Below are positions 35,445 through 46,844 of a DNA stretch of 64,000 nucleotides, piece after piece. Numbering within the stretch: position 1 is the first letter of the stretch; the number at the start of each line of letters is the position of its first letter. Under the pieces are notes generated by a model. The model saw nothing but the letters and a program-made list of their open reading frames with translations, made no database searches and was not told the origin of the DNA. Where the stretch lies: the NCBI GenBank assembly GCA_963839285.1, contig CAWIUN010000013.1:87515-151514 (forward strand). The letters are read 5' to 3'. Position numbers and translations under genes: made by a program. The DNA is from DASSSQ01 sp963839285. GTDB lineage: Bacteria > Actinomycetota > Thermoleophilia > Gaiellales > Gaiellaceae.

Positions 35445-35991
35445 CCTCGAGTCCGCCGTCGGCGAGATCCTGATCGACGAGCAGGGCCTGCAGGCGCGGA
35501 TCGCCGAGCTCGGCCGCGAGATCTCGCGCGACTACGAGGGCCGCGACCTGCTCCTGCTCGGCGTCCTCAAGGGCGCCGTCTTCTTCATGGCCGACCTGAT
35601 GCGCCACGTCACCGTCGCCTGCGAGGTCGACTTCATGGCGATCTCGAGCTACGGCGCCTCGACCGACTCCTCCGGGGTCGTCCGCATCCTCAAGGACCTC
35701 GACATCAACATCGAGGGCAGGGACGTGCTCGTCGTCGAGGACATCATCGACTCGGGCCTGACGCTCTCCTACCTCGTCCGCACGCTCGAGGCGCGCCGGC
35801 CGGCGTCGCTCGAGGTCTGCACGCTCCTGACGAAGCCGGAGCGGCGCGAGATCGAGGTCGCCGTGCGCTACGTCGGCTTCGAGATCCCGAACCGATTCGT
35901 GATCGGCTACGGGCTCGATTTCGCCGAGCGGTACCGCAATCTCCCCTACGTCGGCGTCCTGCACGACGACCTGATGCCGGAAGGCATGTGA
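35434..35991 (+). CDS. hpt: Hypoxanthine phosphoribosyltransferase
   Basis: A 185-residue purine salvage enzyme making IMP/GMP from the base and PRPP. LLLLGVLKGAVFFMADLMRH, the PRPP loop VLVVEDIIDSGLTL and IPNRFVIGYGLDFAERYRNL are family hallmarks. GTG start at 35434 overlaps the tilS end by eleven bases. The tilS-hpt-ftsH order is conserved widely in bacteria. Confidence 0.93.
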   Translation: MATDLESAVGEILIDEQGLQARIAELGREISRDYEGRDLLLLGVLKGAVFFMADLMRHVTVACEVDFMAISSYGASTDSSGVVRILKDLDINIEGRDVLVVEDIIDSGLTLSYLVRTLEARRPASLEVCTLLTKPERREIEVAVRYVGFEIPNRFVIGYGLDFAERYRNLPYVGVLHDDLMPEGM

Positions 35992-36033
35992 AACCGATCG
36001 AGTCCCGCGCCCGTTCTACCGATGAAGGGTTGC

Positions 36034-36050
36034 TACCCTGCGTCGAGGAG
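36034..36050 (+). promoter_or_regulatory. -10-like TACCCT and ribosome site of ftsH
   Basis: TACCCT at 36034-36039 and GAGGAG at 36045-36050 precede GTG 36056. This suggests ftsH has its own promoter in addition to read-through from hpt. Confidence 0.5.
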
Positions 36051-36055
36051 ATTTC

Positions 36056-37999
<1,944 letters not shown>

Positions 38000-38002
38000 A
38001 GC

Positions 38003-38962
38003 TTGCCGCGCATCGGCCGCGTCCGCGGCTCTGCGCTGATCCTCGTCTCGGTCGCCGTCCTCTGGGGCGGCACCTGGCCCGCCGGGAAGCTGGCCGCCGC
38101 GCACGTCGCGCCCGCGACCGTCGCGGTCGTCCGTTTCGCGCTCGCCTGCGCGCTGCTCTGGCTCTGGGCGCGGCTGCGCGGGGCGAGGCCGGGGCTGCCG
38201 GGCCGGGCCGACGTGCCGCTCGTGCTCGTGCTCGGGGCGAGCGCGGTCTTCGGCTACAACCTCTTCTTCCTCTACGGCCTGCGGCTCGCGCCCGCCGCGG
38301 ACGGCTCGATCCTCGTGCCGGGCCTGATCCCGATCCTGACGACGCTGCTCGCCTGGCCGGTGCTCGGCGACCGGCCGCCGCTCCGGGCCGCGCTCGGCTT
38401 CGCGGTCGCGCTCGCCGGGCTCGTGCTCGTCGTCGACCCGGTCGGCGGCTTCGGCACGCGGCGGCTGCAGGGCGACGCGCTGCTCGTCGGCGCCGCGCTC
38501 TGCTGGCCCTGGTACACGCTCGCCGCCCGGCGCGCGACCGCCCGCTTCGGCACGATCGCCGCCAACCTCTACGCGACCGGCGCCGGCTGCCTGCTGCTGT
38601 TGCCGGTCTCGTTCCTGCCGGGCGGCGGCTGGTCGGCGCTCGCCCACGCGAGCGCAGGTGCCTGGGCCTCGATCGTCTACCTCGGCGTCTTCGGGACGAT
38701 GCTCTCCTTCGTGCTCTTCTTCGAGGGCGTCCGGGCCGTCGGCGCTTCCCGGGCGTCCGCCTACACGCTGCTCGTCCCGATCTTCGGCGTCCTCTTCTCG
38801 GTGCTCGTGCTCGGAGAGCGGCTGCGGCCGACCCTGGCGGCGGGCGGCGCCGTCGTGCTCGCGGGCCTCGCGCTCGTGCAGGGCCGCTCCCGCCTCCGCC
38901 CGACACGCCGGCACGAGCCGGGTCCCGGCGACGGGCCCCCGGACCTGGCCGTCGCCGACTAG
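38003..38962 (+). CDS. EamA/DMT-family transporter
   Basis: A 319-residue permease with about ten hydrophobic helices arranged as two EamA repeats (RVRGSALILVSVAVLWGGTW...; LVGAALCWPWYTLAARR...), typical of drug/metabolite exporters of unknown substrate. A TTG start three bases after the ftsH stop is the only close start. The gene is wedged between ftsH and folP, where many relatives carry folE, so it looks like a lineage-specific insertion in a conserved cluster. Confidence 0.85.
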   Translation: MPRIGRVRGSALILVSVAVLWGGTWPAGKLAAAHVAPATVAVVRFALACALLWLWARLRGARPGLPGRADVPLVLVLGASAVFGYNLFFLYGLRLAPAADGSILVPGLIPILTTLLAWPVLGDRPPLRAALGFAVALAGLVLVVDPVGGFGTRRLQGDALLVGAALCWPWYTLAARRATARFGTIAANLYATGAGCLLLLPVSFLPGGGWSALAHASAGAWASIVYLGVFGTMLSFVLFFEGVRAVGASRASAYTLLVPIFGVLFSVLVLGERLRPTLAAGGAVVLAGLALVQGRSRLRPTRRHEPGPGDGPPDLAVAD

Positions 38963-38971
38963 GCTCGAACG

Positions 38972-39781
38972 GTGCGCGGCGCGATCGAGCAGCGGTTCCC
39001 GCGGCCGGCGGTGATGGGGATCGTCAACGTCACCCCCGACAGCTTCTCCGACGGCGGGCTGCACCTCGACCCCGCGGCCGCGGCCGCGACCGGGCGGCGA
39101 CTGCTCGAGGAGGGGGCGGCGCTCGTGGACGTCGGCGGCGAGTCGACCCGGCCCGGCTCCGAGGGCGTCTCCGCGGACGAGGAGCTCCGCCGGGTCGTGC
39201 CGGTGCTCGAGGCGCTCGCCGGCCTGCCCGTCTCGGTCGACACGACCAGGGCGGAGGTGGCGCGGCGCGCGCTCGAGCTCGGCGCCGAGCTCGTCAACGA
39301 CGTGACCGCGCTGCGGGCGGACCCCGAGCTCGCGGGCGTCGTCGCCGACGCGGGCGCCTACCTCTGCCTGATGCACATGCTCGGCGAGCCGCGGACGATG
39401 CAGGACGACCCGCGCTACGGCGACGTCGTCTCCGAGGTGGCGGCGTTCCTCGAGGAGCGCCTCGCCTTCGCGGTCTCGGCCGGGATCCCGGAGGAGCGGA
39501 TCTGCCTCGACCCGGGCTTCGGCTTCGGCAAGACGGCCGCGCACAACCTCGAGCTCCTGCGGCGGCTCGACGAGCTGACGGCGCTGGGGCGGCCGCTGCT
39601 CGTCGGGCTCTCGCGCAAGCGCACGCTCGGCCGGCTGCTCGGCGACCCGGACGCCTCGGTCGGCAGCGACGCGGCCAGCGTCGGCGCCGCCGTCGCGGCC
39701 TTCGACCGCGGCGCCGCGATCTTCCGCGTCCACGACGTCCGCTCGCACGTCGAGGCGCTGACCGTGGCGGCGGCGATCTGA
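38972..39781 (+). CDS. folP: Dihydropteroate synthase
   Basis: A 269-residue enzyme joining p-aminobenzoate to the pterin diphosphate in folate synthesis; target of sulfonamides. GIVNVTPDSFSDGG, VDVGGESTRPGSEGV, LVNDVTAL, CLDPGFGFGKTAAHNLELL and LVGLSRKRTLGRL are all in place. GTG 38972 follows TAGGCT (38960-38965, overlapping the previous stop) by six bases. The stop and the folB start overlap as TGATG. Confidence 0.95.
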   Translation: MRGAIEQRFPRPAVMGIVNVTPDSFSDGGLHLDPAAAAATGRRLLEEGAALVDVGGESTRPGSEGVSADEELRRVVPVLEALAGLPVSVDTTRAEVARRALELGAELVNDVTALRADPELAGVVADAGAYLCLMHMLGEPRTMQDDPRYGDVVSEVAAFLEERLAFAVSAGIPEERICLDPGFGFGKTAAHNLELLRRLDELTALGRPLLVGLSRKRTLGRLLGDPDASVGSDAASVGAAVAAFDRGAAIFRVHDVRSHVEALTVAAAI

Positions 39782-40134
39782 TGGCCGTCGTCGAGCTGCA
39801 CGGCCTCGAGCTCTTCGGCCGCCACGGCGTGCTCGAGGCCGAGCAGCGCGCGGGCCAGCCGTTCCTCTACGACGTCCGGCTCGAGGTCGGCGAGGCCGGC
39901 GCCGACGACCGGCTCGAGGGGGCGGTCGACTACCGCGACGTCGTCGAGACGATCCGCGAGCTGTCGGACGCACGCCGCTTCGACCTGCTCGAGGCGCTGG
40001 CGGCGGCGGTCGCCGACGCGCTGCTCGACCGCTTCCCGCAGGCCGAGTGGGTGCGCGTCCGCGTCCGGAAGCCGCAGGTGGCGCTGCCGGTCGACTGGTC
40101 CGGCGTCACCGTCGAGCGCCGAGCGAGACGCTGA
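39781..40134 (+). CDS. folB: Dihydroneopterin aldolase
   Basis: A 117-residue FolB: LHGLELFGRHGVLEAEQRAGQ with the conserved Glu, DYRDVVETIRELSDAR, RFDLLEALAAAVADALLD, and RVRVRKPQVALPV. It cleaves dihydroneopterin to the hydroxymethyl pterin used by FolK, encoded 1.5 kb downstream beyond an antisense subtilase. The start overlaps the folP stop. The 3' end overlaps the subtilase end by 29 bases. Confidence 0.93.
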   Translation: MAVVELHGLELFGRHGVLEAEQRAGQPFLYDVRLEVGEAGADDRLEGAVDYRDVVETIRELSDARRFDLLEALAAAVADALLDRFPQAEWVRVRVRKPQVALPVDWSGVTVERRARR

Positions 40135-41597
40135 CGAGGTAGGTCGCCCGCCGCGTCGAGGGTCGCAGCGTCGCCGCGAGGTAGTAGTAGGCGCCCTTCC
40201 CGGCGACGCTGCGCGTCCGGACCGTGCGGCCGCCGACGATCAGGTCGCGCCGGCGCGGCGACGGCGGCTCCGAGAGGCTGCGGGTGTGCGGCCCCCAGAC
40301 GCTCAGCTGGACGCCCGGCCCCTTGACGACCCTGGCGCGGAGCTCCCGACCCGCCGGGACGAAGACGCGGTAGACGTCCGCCGGGTCCTCCGCCTGGTCG
40401 AGGCGGGCCGCGACGCGCGTGTGCGGGATCTCGGCGTCGACGAGCGGGGGCGTGCCGACGCCGAAGAGGCCGCCCTCGGCGACGAGGTCGACGTCGTCGT
40501 TCGGCTCCTGCGGGTCGCGGATCGGCGAGCGCCCGCCGAGCGCCGCCGGCAGGTTCAGCAGGCCCCAGCCGGAGGCCGCGTCGACGCCGGGCGCGTCGAG
40601 GTCGGTCGCCGAGCGCCGCAGCAGCTCCGCGACCTGGCTCGCGTCGAGCGCGGGCCGGCCCGTCCAGAGCCACGCGGCGGCGCCCGCCACGATCGGGGCC
40701 GCGAAGCTCGTCCCGGTCAGGCTCGCGTAGCCGGACGGGTCCTTCCAGGTCGGGACGGCGGCGAGGATGCCGACGCCCGGCGCGGCGAGGTCGATCGCGG
40801 GCGAGCGGGTCGAGAACGGCGCGACGTCGCCGTTGCGGTCGGTCGCGGCGACGGTCAGCACGTGGGAGAGGGCGGCAGGGTAGACGGGGGCGCCGCCGCC
40901 GGAGTTCCCGGCCGCGGCGACGACGAGCCAGCCCGCGGCGACGGCGCTGTCGACGCCGATCCGCAGCAGGCCGGCGCCGGCCGTGCCTTCGAAGCCGACG
41001 CTGACGTTGATCACGCCGGGCCCGGGCTGCAGGAGCGCGGCCCCGATCCCGGCGAGGACGTCGGCGAGCGTCTGCGCACCCGTGTCCCAGCTCGCGAGCG
41101 AGGCGCCCGGGTAGACGCCGACCATGCCGCGGCCGTCCTCGGGCGCGCCGACGATCGAGGCGACCGCGGTCCCGTGGAACTCCTCCGGCCCCGGCAGCGT
41201 CCGCTGGGTGTTCAGGAGCAGCAGGTTCGCGGCCGAGAACTCCGGATGCGTGCGGTCGACGCCGCTGTCGACCACGGCGACGGGCTTCCCGGGGGGCGGC
41301 GGCTGGACCCGCTCGGCGCCGACGGCCGAGAGCCACCACTCGGAGCCCTCGAGCGGGTCGCGCGCCTGCACGGCCGTTCCGAGCGGCTCCGCCGCGCGGT
41401 TCTCGGCCCGGGCGACGACGCCGTGGAGGCGTGCTGCGGCCGCGTCGGGCACGAGCCACATGCCGCAGGGCGGGCGCGACCGGGCGGGCGTTCGCCGGCA
41501 CCGGCGCGCCCGGCGCCAGCGCGACGATCGTGGCGGCGCGCGCGGCCGGCGCGGCGAGGGCCGCGGCGGCGAGCGCGACGATCGCAGCACGGCGCAT
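40106..41597 (-). CDS. Secreted subtilisin-like serine protease (frame-shifted)
   Basis: About 495 residues. A signal peptide (MRRAAIVALAAAALAAPAARA) begins at ATG 41597, seven bases after TACTTT. One surplus base near 41470 joins it to GMWLVPDAAAARL and the S8 domain: Asp in AVVDSGVDRTHPEF, His in FHGTAVASIVG, oxyanion Asn in AAAGNSGGG, Ser in LTGTSFAAPIVAG. A C-terminal beta-rich region with EPNDDVDLV and VYRVFVPAGRELRAR looks like a P-domain/PPC-like module. It interrupts the folB-folK run on the opposite strand. Confidence 0.88.
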
Positions 41598-41622
41598 GTG
41601 CATCAAAGTACCGTTGATCCGC

Positions 41623-42072
41623 GTGCGGGCCTACGTCGGCGTCGGTGCGAATCTCGGTGACCGCGAGGCGACGATCGCAGACGCCGTGCGGCTGCTCGGC
41701 GACGAGGTGCTCGGCGTCTCGCGCCTCCGCGAGACCGAGCCGTGGGGCCATGCCGACCAGCCGCCCTTCCTGAACGGGGCGATCCTGCTCGAGACGGACC
41801 GCGACCCGCGCGCGCTGCTCGAGCGCCTGCTCGCCGTCGAGCGCGAGCTCGGCCGCGTCCGCGAGGGCCCCCGCTACGGCCCGCGCACGATCGACCTCGA
41901 CCTGCTCCTCTACGGCGACCTCGTCCTCGACGAGCCCGGGCTCGAGCTGCCGCACCCGCGTCTGCACGAGCGGGCGTTCGCGCTCGAGCCGCTGCTCGAC
42001 CTCGATCCCGCGCTCGAGATCCCGGGCCGCGGCCGGGTGGCGGACCTGCTCGCCGGGCTACAATCCCCCTGA
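41623..42072 (+). CDS. folK: 2-amino-4-hydroxy-6-hydroxymethyldihydropteridine diphosphokinase
   Basis: A 149-residue HPPK supplying FolP with pterin diphosphate. AYVGVGANLGDREATIADAV, FLNGAILLETDRDP, and GPRTIDLDLLLYGDLVL with HPRLHERAFALEPL are complete. GTG 41623 follows TACCGT (41609-41614) by eight bases. The divergent subtilase promoter overlaps the same 26-base gap. The next gene's ATG overlaps the stop. Confidence 0.94.
   Translation: MRAYVGVGANLGDREATIADAVRLLGDEVLGVSRLRETEPWGHADQPPFLNGAILLETDRDPRALLERLLAVERELGRVREGPRYGPRTIDLDLLLYGDLVLDEPGLELPHPRLHERAFALEPLLDLDPALEIPGRGRVADLLAGLQSP
42059..42064 (+). promoter_or_regulatory. TACAAT promoter hexamer inside the folK end
   Basis: TACAAT is the closest match to TATAAT among the leaderless-type promoters here. 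It lies inside the last codons of folK, seven bases before ATG 42072, giving the DUF2469 gene its own leaderless transcript. Confidence 0.6.
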
Positions 42073-42437
42073 TGTCCCACCTCGACGAACTCGACGAGTT
42101 CGAGGCCGAGCTCGAGCTGCGGCTGAAGCGGGAGTACACGGCCGTCTTCAGCCTCTTCCGCTACTGCGTGCTGACCCAGGACGCGACGTACCTCTGCAAC
42201 ATCCTCGACCTCCAGTACGTCCCGCAGCCGAGCTACCCGTTCTTCCACCTGAAGATGGAGGACGTCTGGGTCTGGGACAAGAACCGCCCGACCCGGATCA
42301 TCCCCCGGGCCGAGGTCTACACCTCGAGCGACGTCACCGTCGAGGAGCTCCGCGGCGAGAACGACGAGCCGAGCCTGACCGCCGAGGCGCTCGCGAAGCG
42401 GATCGGCGAGTCGCTCGGCGGCGACGACGAGCCCTGA
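42072..42437 (+). CDS. DUF2469 family protein
   Basis: A 121-residue acidic protein, actinobacterial in distribution as far as I know. DEFEAELELRLKREYTAVFS, FFHLKMEDVWVWDKNRPTRI and VYTSSDVTVEELRGEND correspond to the DUF2469 pattern (ExELxLYREY, DAWVWDxxRP, VxVEE). Function unknown. ATG overlaps the folK stop (TGATG) and a TACAAT hexamer seven bases upstream suggests separate transcription. Confidence 0.8.
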   Translation: MSHLDELDEFEAELELRLKREYTAVFSLFRYCVLTQDATYLCNILDLQYVPQPSYPFFHLKMEDVWVWDKNRPTRIIPRAEVYTSSDVTVEELRGENDEPSLTAEALAKRIGESLGGDDEP

Positions 42438-42445
42438 GCGTCCTC

Positions 42446-42460
42446 GTGACATTTCGTCAC
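42446..42460. promoter_or_regulatory. GTGAC-N5-GTCAC inverted repeat before coaX
   Basis: GTGAC-ATTTC-GTCAC sits in the 39-base gap before coaX and is followed by TAGG. The same GTGAC-N5-GTCAC-TAGG string recurs at 60189-60207. Either a small operator or chance. Confidence 0.3.
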
Positions 42461-42476
42461 TAGGGGTTGTCGGTCG

Positions 42477-43235
42477 ATGCTGCTCGCGATCGACGTCGGG
42501 AACACGCAGACCGTCTTCGGGCTCTTCGACGGCGAGGAGCTGGCGCAGCACTGGCGGATCGCGACCGAGGCGCACCGGACCGGGGACGAGCTCGGCGTCT
42601 TCCTGCGGGGGTTCCTCGCCGACGCGCGCCTCGACGGGATCGTGCTCGCGTCGACGGTGCCGCGCCTCGTCCAGGCCTACGGCGAGCTGGCCGAGCGGAT
42701 GGGAGTCGAGCTGCTCGCGACCGGGCCGGGCGTGCGCACCGGCATCGCCGTCCGCTACGACGACCCGCGCGAGGTCGGCCCCGACCGGATCGCGAACGCG
42801 ATCGCCGCGAAGGAGCGCTACGGGGCGCCGTGCGTCGTCGTCGACTTCGGCACCTCGACGAACTTCGACGTCGTCTCCGGCGCGGGCGAGTACGTCGGCG
42901 GCGTGCTCGCGCCCGGGATCGAGATCTCGATGGACGCGCTCTTCGCACGGGCCGCGCGCCTGTTCAAGGTCGACTACGTCGAGCCGCCGACCGTGATCGC
43001 GAAGAACACGGCGAACGCGCTCCAGTCGGGGCTCGTCTACGGCTTCGCCGGCCAGGTCGACGCGATCGTCGAGCGGATCCGCGCCGAGCTCGGCGCGCCC
43101 GAGGCCCCGGTCGTCGCCACCGGCGGGCTGGCGGAGCTGATCGCGCCGCACACGCGCACGGTCGGCCGCGTCGACCCGTGGCTGACGCTCGAGGGCCTGC
43201 GCCTCGTCTGGGAGCGGAACGCTACGGACGCCTGA
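42477..43235 (+). CDS. coaX: Type III pantothenate kinase
   Basis: A 252-residue CoaX phosphorylating pantothenate for CoA synthesis. AIDVGNTQTVFGLFDG (ATP loop), VGPDRIANAIAAKERYG, VVVDFGTSTNFDVVSG and GGVLAPGIEISMDAL are diagnostic of type III kinases. ATG at 42477. The 3' end overlaps by 14 bases the corrected end of the convergent cyclase fusion gene. Confidence 0.94.
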   Translation: MLLAIDVGNTQTVFGLFDGEELAQHWRIATEAHRTGDELGVFLRGFLADARLDGIVLASTVPRLVQAYGELAERMGVELLATGPGVRTGIAVRYDDPREVGPDRIANAIAAKERYGAPCVVVDFGTSTNFDVVSGAGEYVGGVLAPGIEISMDALFARAARLFKVDYVEPPTVIAKNTANALQSGLVYGFAGQVDAIVERIRAELGAPEAPVVATGGLAELIAPHTRTVGRVDPWLTLEGLRLVWERNATDA

Positions 43236-46200
43236 CGACCGCGGAGTCGAACGCGGCCCGGGAGAGCGGGTTCTCCGACAGCTCGGTCACCCAGGGCCGC
43301 CGCAGCAGCAGGTGGCGCATGTAGTGGAGCGGCACGAGCGCGACGCGCTCGCCGACGAAGAGGCGGTCGACCTCGTGGTAGAGGCGCATCCGCTCGTTCT
43401 GGTCCTGCGCCGCCCGCGCCTCGCGCGAGCAGCGCCAGCACCTGCTCGTCGCGCTCGAACGGCCAGTGCTCCACGAGCAGGCCGCGGAAGAGCCCGTCCG
43501 GATCCGGGTAGTCGGCCGTCCAGCCCGCCACCCAGAGGTGCGCCGTCACCGCGTCGTCGGGCGAGACCGGGCCGGGCACCTGCACGAGCTGGAAGCGGGC
43601 GCCGAGCCGCTCGAGCTGGCGCACGAGCGGCTCCGGGTCCTGCGCGAGCGTCCAGAGGATCCGCAGCTCCGGCAGGCCGCGGCCGTCCTCGTAGCCGGCC
43701 TCCGCGAGCAGGCTGCGCGCCAGCTCGGGGTTGTATTCCGGCGCGACGCGGTGGGTGTGGCCGGGCATCGCGGGCGGGATCGCGCCGCTGCGGGTCGCGG
43801 GCAGCGAGAGCGGCGCCGTCTCGGCGGTGACGGCGGCCCGGTCGACGGCGTGCGCGAAGGCGCGGCGCACGAGCGGGTTGCCGAACGGCTCGAGCGAGGC
43901 GTTGAAGCCGAGGTACTGGAGGCCCAGCTCGGACACGTCCATCACGACCGTGTCCGGCTCGTCCTCGGCGACGGCCTCGTAGGCGGTCGCGACGTCGTAG
44001 CGGCCCTCGCGCCAGTCGTCGAGCCGGTGGTAGTCCGCGTAGTCGACGTGGATCTCGCCGACGTTGCCGCGGGGGCCCGCCCAGTGCGGGTTCGCGGCCA
44101 GGACGAGGTGGTCGTCGTCCCGCTCCGCGAGCAGGTAGGGGCCGTTGAAGACGAGGTTCTCGGGGCGCATCCAGTCGTCGCCGTGGCGCTCGCAGGCGTG
44201 CCGCGGCCAGGGGAAGGCGTACGGCGAGGCGAGCACGTAGGGGAAGTAGCTGCGGGGCTCCTCGAGCCGCACCTCGAGCGTGCGGTCGTCGAGGGCGTAG
44301 ACCTTCGCGCCCTCGAGCAGGAAGACGGTGCGCGCGCCGACCTCGCGCATCTGCCGCCACGAGTACTCGAAGTCGTGCGCGGTCAGCGGCTCGCCGTCCG
44401 ACCAGCTCGCCCCCTCGCGGATCCGGAACAGGTAGGTGAGGCCGTCGCCCGAGACGCGGAAGTTGTCGGCGACGTCCGGGACGACGTTCAGGTCCTGGTC
44501 GACCCGGAGCAGCCCGCGGAAGAGGTGCTCGACGATCGCGATCTCCTCGGTCGTGTAGACGTGGCCGGGGACGACGCTCTGCGGGCCGCGGCCGAGCACG
44601 GTCTCGAGCCGCTCGGTCGGCTCGAGCGCGGTCGGCGGGTCGACGCGGCAGCAGAACGCCTCGTCGTAGGCGGCCTCCGCGCCCTCGAAGTCGAAGGCGA
44701 TGTGCCGCGCGAGCGCGATCTTGAAGAGGGTCTCGCGGACGCGCTCCTCGTCGTCGAGCCGGGCGAGGAACCGGCGCGCCTTCTCGTAGTGGGCGATCGC
44801 CTCCTGGTCGGCGTAGACGGCGCGGGCGAGGTCGCCCGCCCGCAGCAGCCAGTCGGCCGCCCGCGCGGGCTCGTCCGCCTCGGAGTAGTGGCGCGCGAGC
44901 AGCGCCGCCGCCTGGTCGGGCGGGTCGACGAGCCGCTCCAGCGCCTCGCCGACCTGCAGGTGCAGCCGCCGGCGGCGCGTCTCGACCAGGCCGGCGTAGG
45001 CGACCTCCTGCACGAGCCCGTGCCGGAAGCGGTACTCGGCGGTGGGGCGGCGGCGCACCTCGACGATCAGGTCGAGCCGCTGCAGCTCCGAGAGCGCGCG
45101 GCCGAGCTCGGTGTCGGGGAGCACCTCGCCGAGCAGGCGCAGGCCGAAGGTGCGCCCGGCGACGGCGGCGACCGAGAGCACCTCGCGCGTCTCGCGGTCG
45201 ATCCGGTCGAGCCGCGCCTGCAGCGCGCCCTGCACGAGCACCGGCACCGCCAGCTCGCGCTCGCCGACCGCGAGCGTGTAGCGGCCGTTCTCGCGCTGCA
45301 GCGAGCCGCGCTCGACCAGGTCGCGGAGCGCCTCCTCGAGGAAGAACGGGTTGCCGCCGGCGCGCTCGGTCAGGAGCTCGACGACCGACTCGGGCAGCTC
45401 GGCGCCGGCGGCGGCCGCGGCCAGCGAGCGGCTGGCGTCGGCCGGCAGCGGCCGCAGCTCGATCTCGCGGTAGCGGTGCGGGTAGCGCTGGCGCGCGCGC
45501 TCGCCGAGCCGCCAGGAGCGGTGGTCGCGCTCGGTGCGGTAGAGCAGGAAGAGCGCGACGGCCGCCTCGTCGGTGACGGCGAGCAGGTGCTCGACGAGGT
45601 CGAGGGTCGACTCGTCCGCCCACTGCAGGTCGTCGAGGACGAGGCAGAGCGGCGTCTCGGCGGCGAGCCGGCAGACGAGCTCGGAGAAGAGCTCGAAGCT
45701 GCGGTTCTGGATCGACTCGCGGTTCAGGTCGCGCAGCCGCTGCTGCGCGTCGGGCTCGAGCCGGACGCCGAGCAGCGTCGCCAGGAACGGGTACGCCTCC
45801 TCGGCCTCGTCGCCGAAGACGCCGGCGAGCTGCGCCTTCAGCTCCAGGCGCAGCCGGGCCTCCGGGGTGGCGGCGCCGAGCTCGAGCCACTCGCGCAGCA
45901 GGTCGCGGATCGGCCAGAAGGGGAAGCTCTGCGCGTAGGAGACGGAGCGGCCCTCGATGAAGCGGACGCGGTCGCGGTAGTGCTCGTGCACCTCGGCGAC
46001 GAGCCGCGTCTTGCCGATCCCGGGCTCGCCGACGACCGAGACGACGGCGCCGCGGCCCTCGAGCAGGCCGTCCATCGAGCGCTCGAGCACCGTCAGCTCG
46101 AAGTCGCGCGCGACGAGCGGGCCCCGCGCGCGCAGGACCGTTCCGTCCGCGGTGCCGACGACGCGGAAGGTCTCGACCGGGCGCGAGACGCCGCGCAGCT

Positions 46201-46714
46201 CGTGCGAGCCGAGGCTCTCGAGCTCGAAGCAGCTGTCGACCTGGAGCTTCGTCGCGCGGCCGACGACGACCTCGCCGCCGGAGGCGAGCTCCTGGATCCG
46301 CGCGGCGACGTTGACCGTGTCGCCGAGCGCGTTGTAGGGGTCCTCGCTGTCGGGCTGGATCACGACCGGGCCGGTGTTGATCGCGATCCGGACGGCGAGC
46401 TCGATCCCGTAGGCGTCCCTGACCTCGGCCGCGTACCGGTCGAGCGCCCGCTGGATCGCCATCGCCGCACGGACGGCGCGCTCCGAGTCGTCCTCGTGCG
46501 AGCGCGGCGCGCCGAAGACGGCGTAGAGCTCGTCGCCGACGTACTGGGCGACCGTCCCGTCGTAGCGCGAGATCTCGGCGCTCATCAGCCGCATCACCTC
46601 GTCGACGAGGAACTTCGAGCGCTCGACGCCGAGCCGCTCGGAGATCGCCGTCGAGCCGACGATGTCCGCGAAGAGGACGGTGACGATCCGGCGCTCCCCG
46701 GCTGCGACTGCCAT
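43222..46714 (-). CDS. Nucleotidyl cyclase - AAA/TPR - solute-binding-protein fusion
   Basis: About 1160 residues, no signal peptide or transmembrane helix. Residues 8-190: class III cyclase with metal Asp17 (FADIVGST) and Asp61 (YVGDELYAVFG) and catalytic Asn135/Arg139 (GDTVNVAAR). Residues 215-560: AAA_16 ATPase with GEPGIGKTRL and LVLDDLQWADESTLDL. Residues 560-700: TPR-like helices. Residues 705-1160: oligopeptide-type solute-binding domain (LFRGLLRVDQDLNVVPDVAD, YLFRIREGASWSDGEPLTA). A surplus base near 43424 leads to the true end (LVPLHYMRHLLLRRPW, TAG 43222). ATG follows TATAAC by six bases. Probably a cytoplasmic ligand-gated cyclase. Confidence 0.85.
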
Positions 46715-46844
46715 GGGTCAGTTATAGCCGCCTGGCCCTGCGAGGCGGCACGATCTCGGCCCGATCCCGGGGGATTTCCCGCGACGCGCCCGAACCGGCC
46801 GGCGGCCGGCGAGGAGGCCGCCGCCGCGGGAGCCGCCGGGCGGC

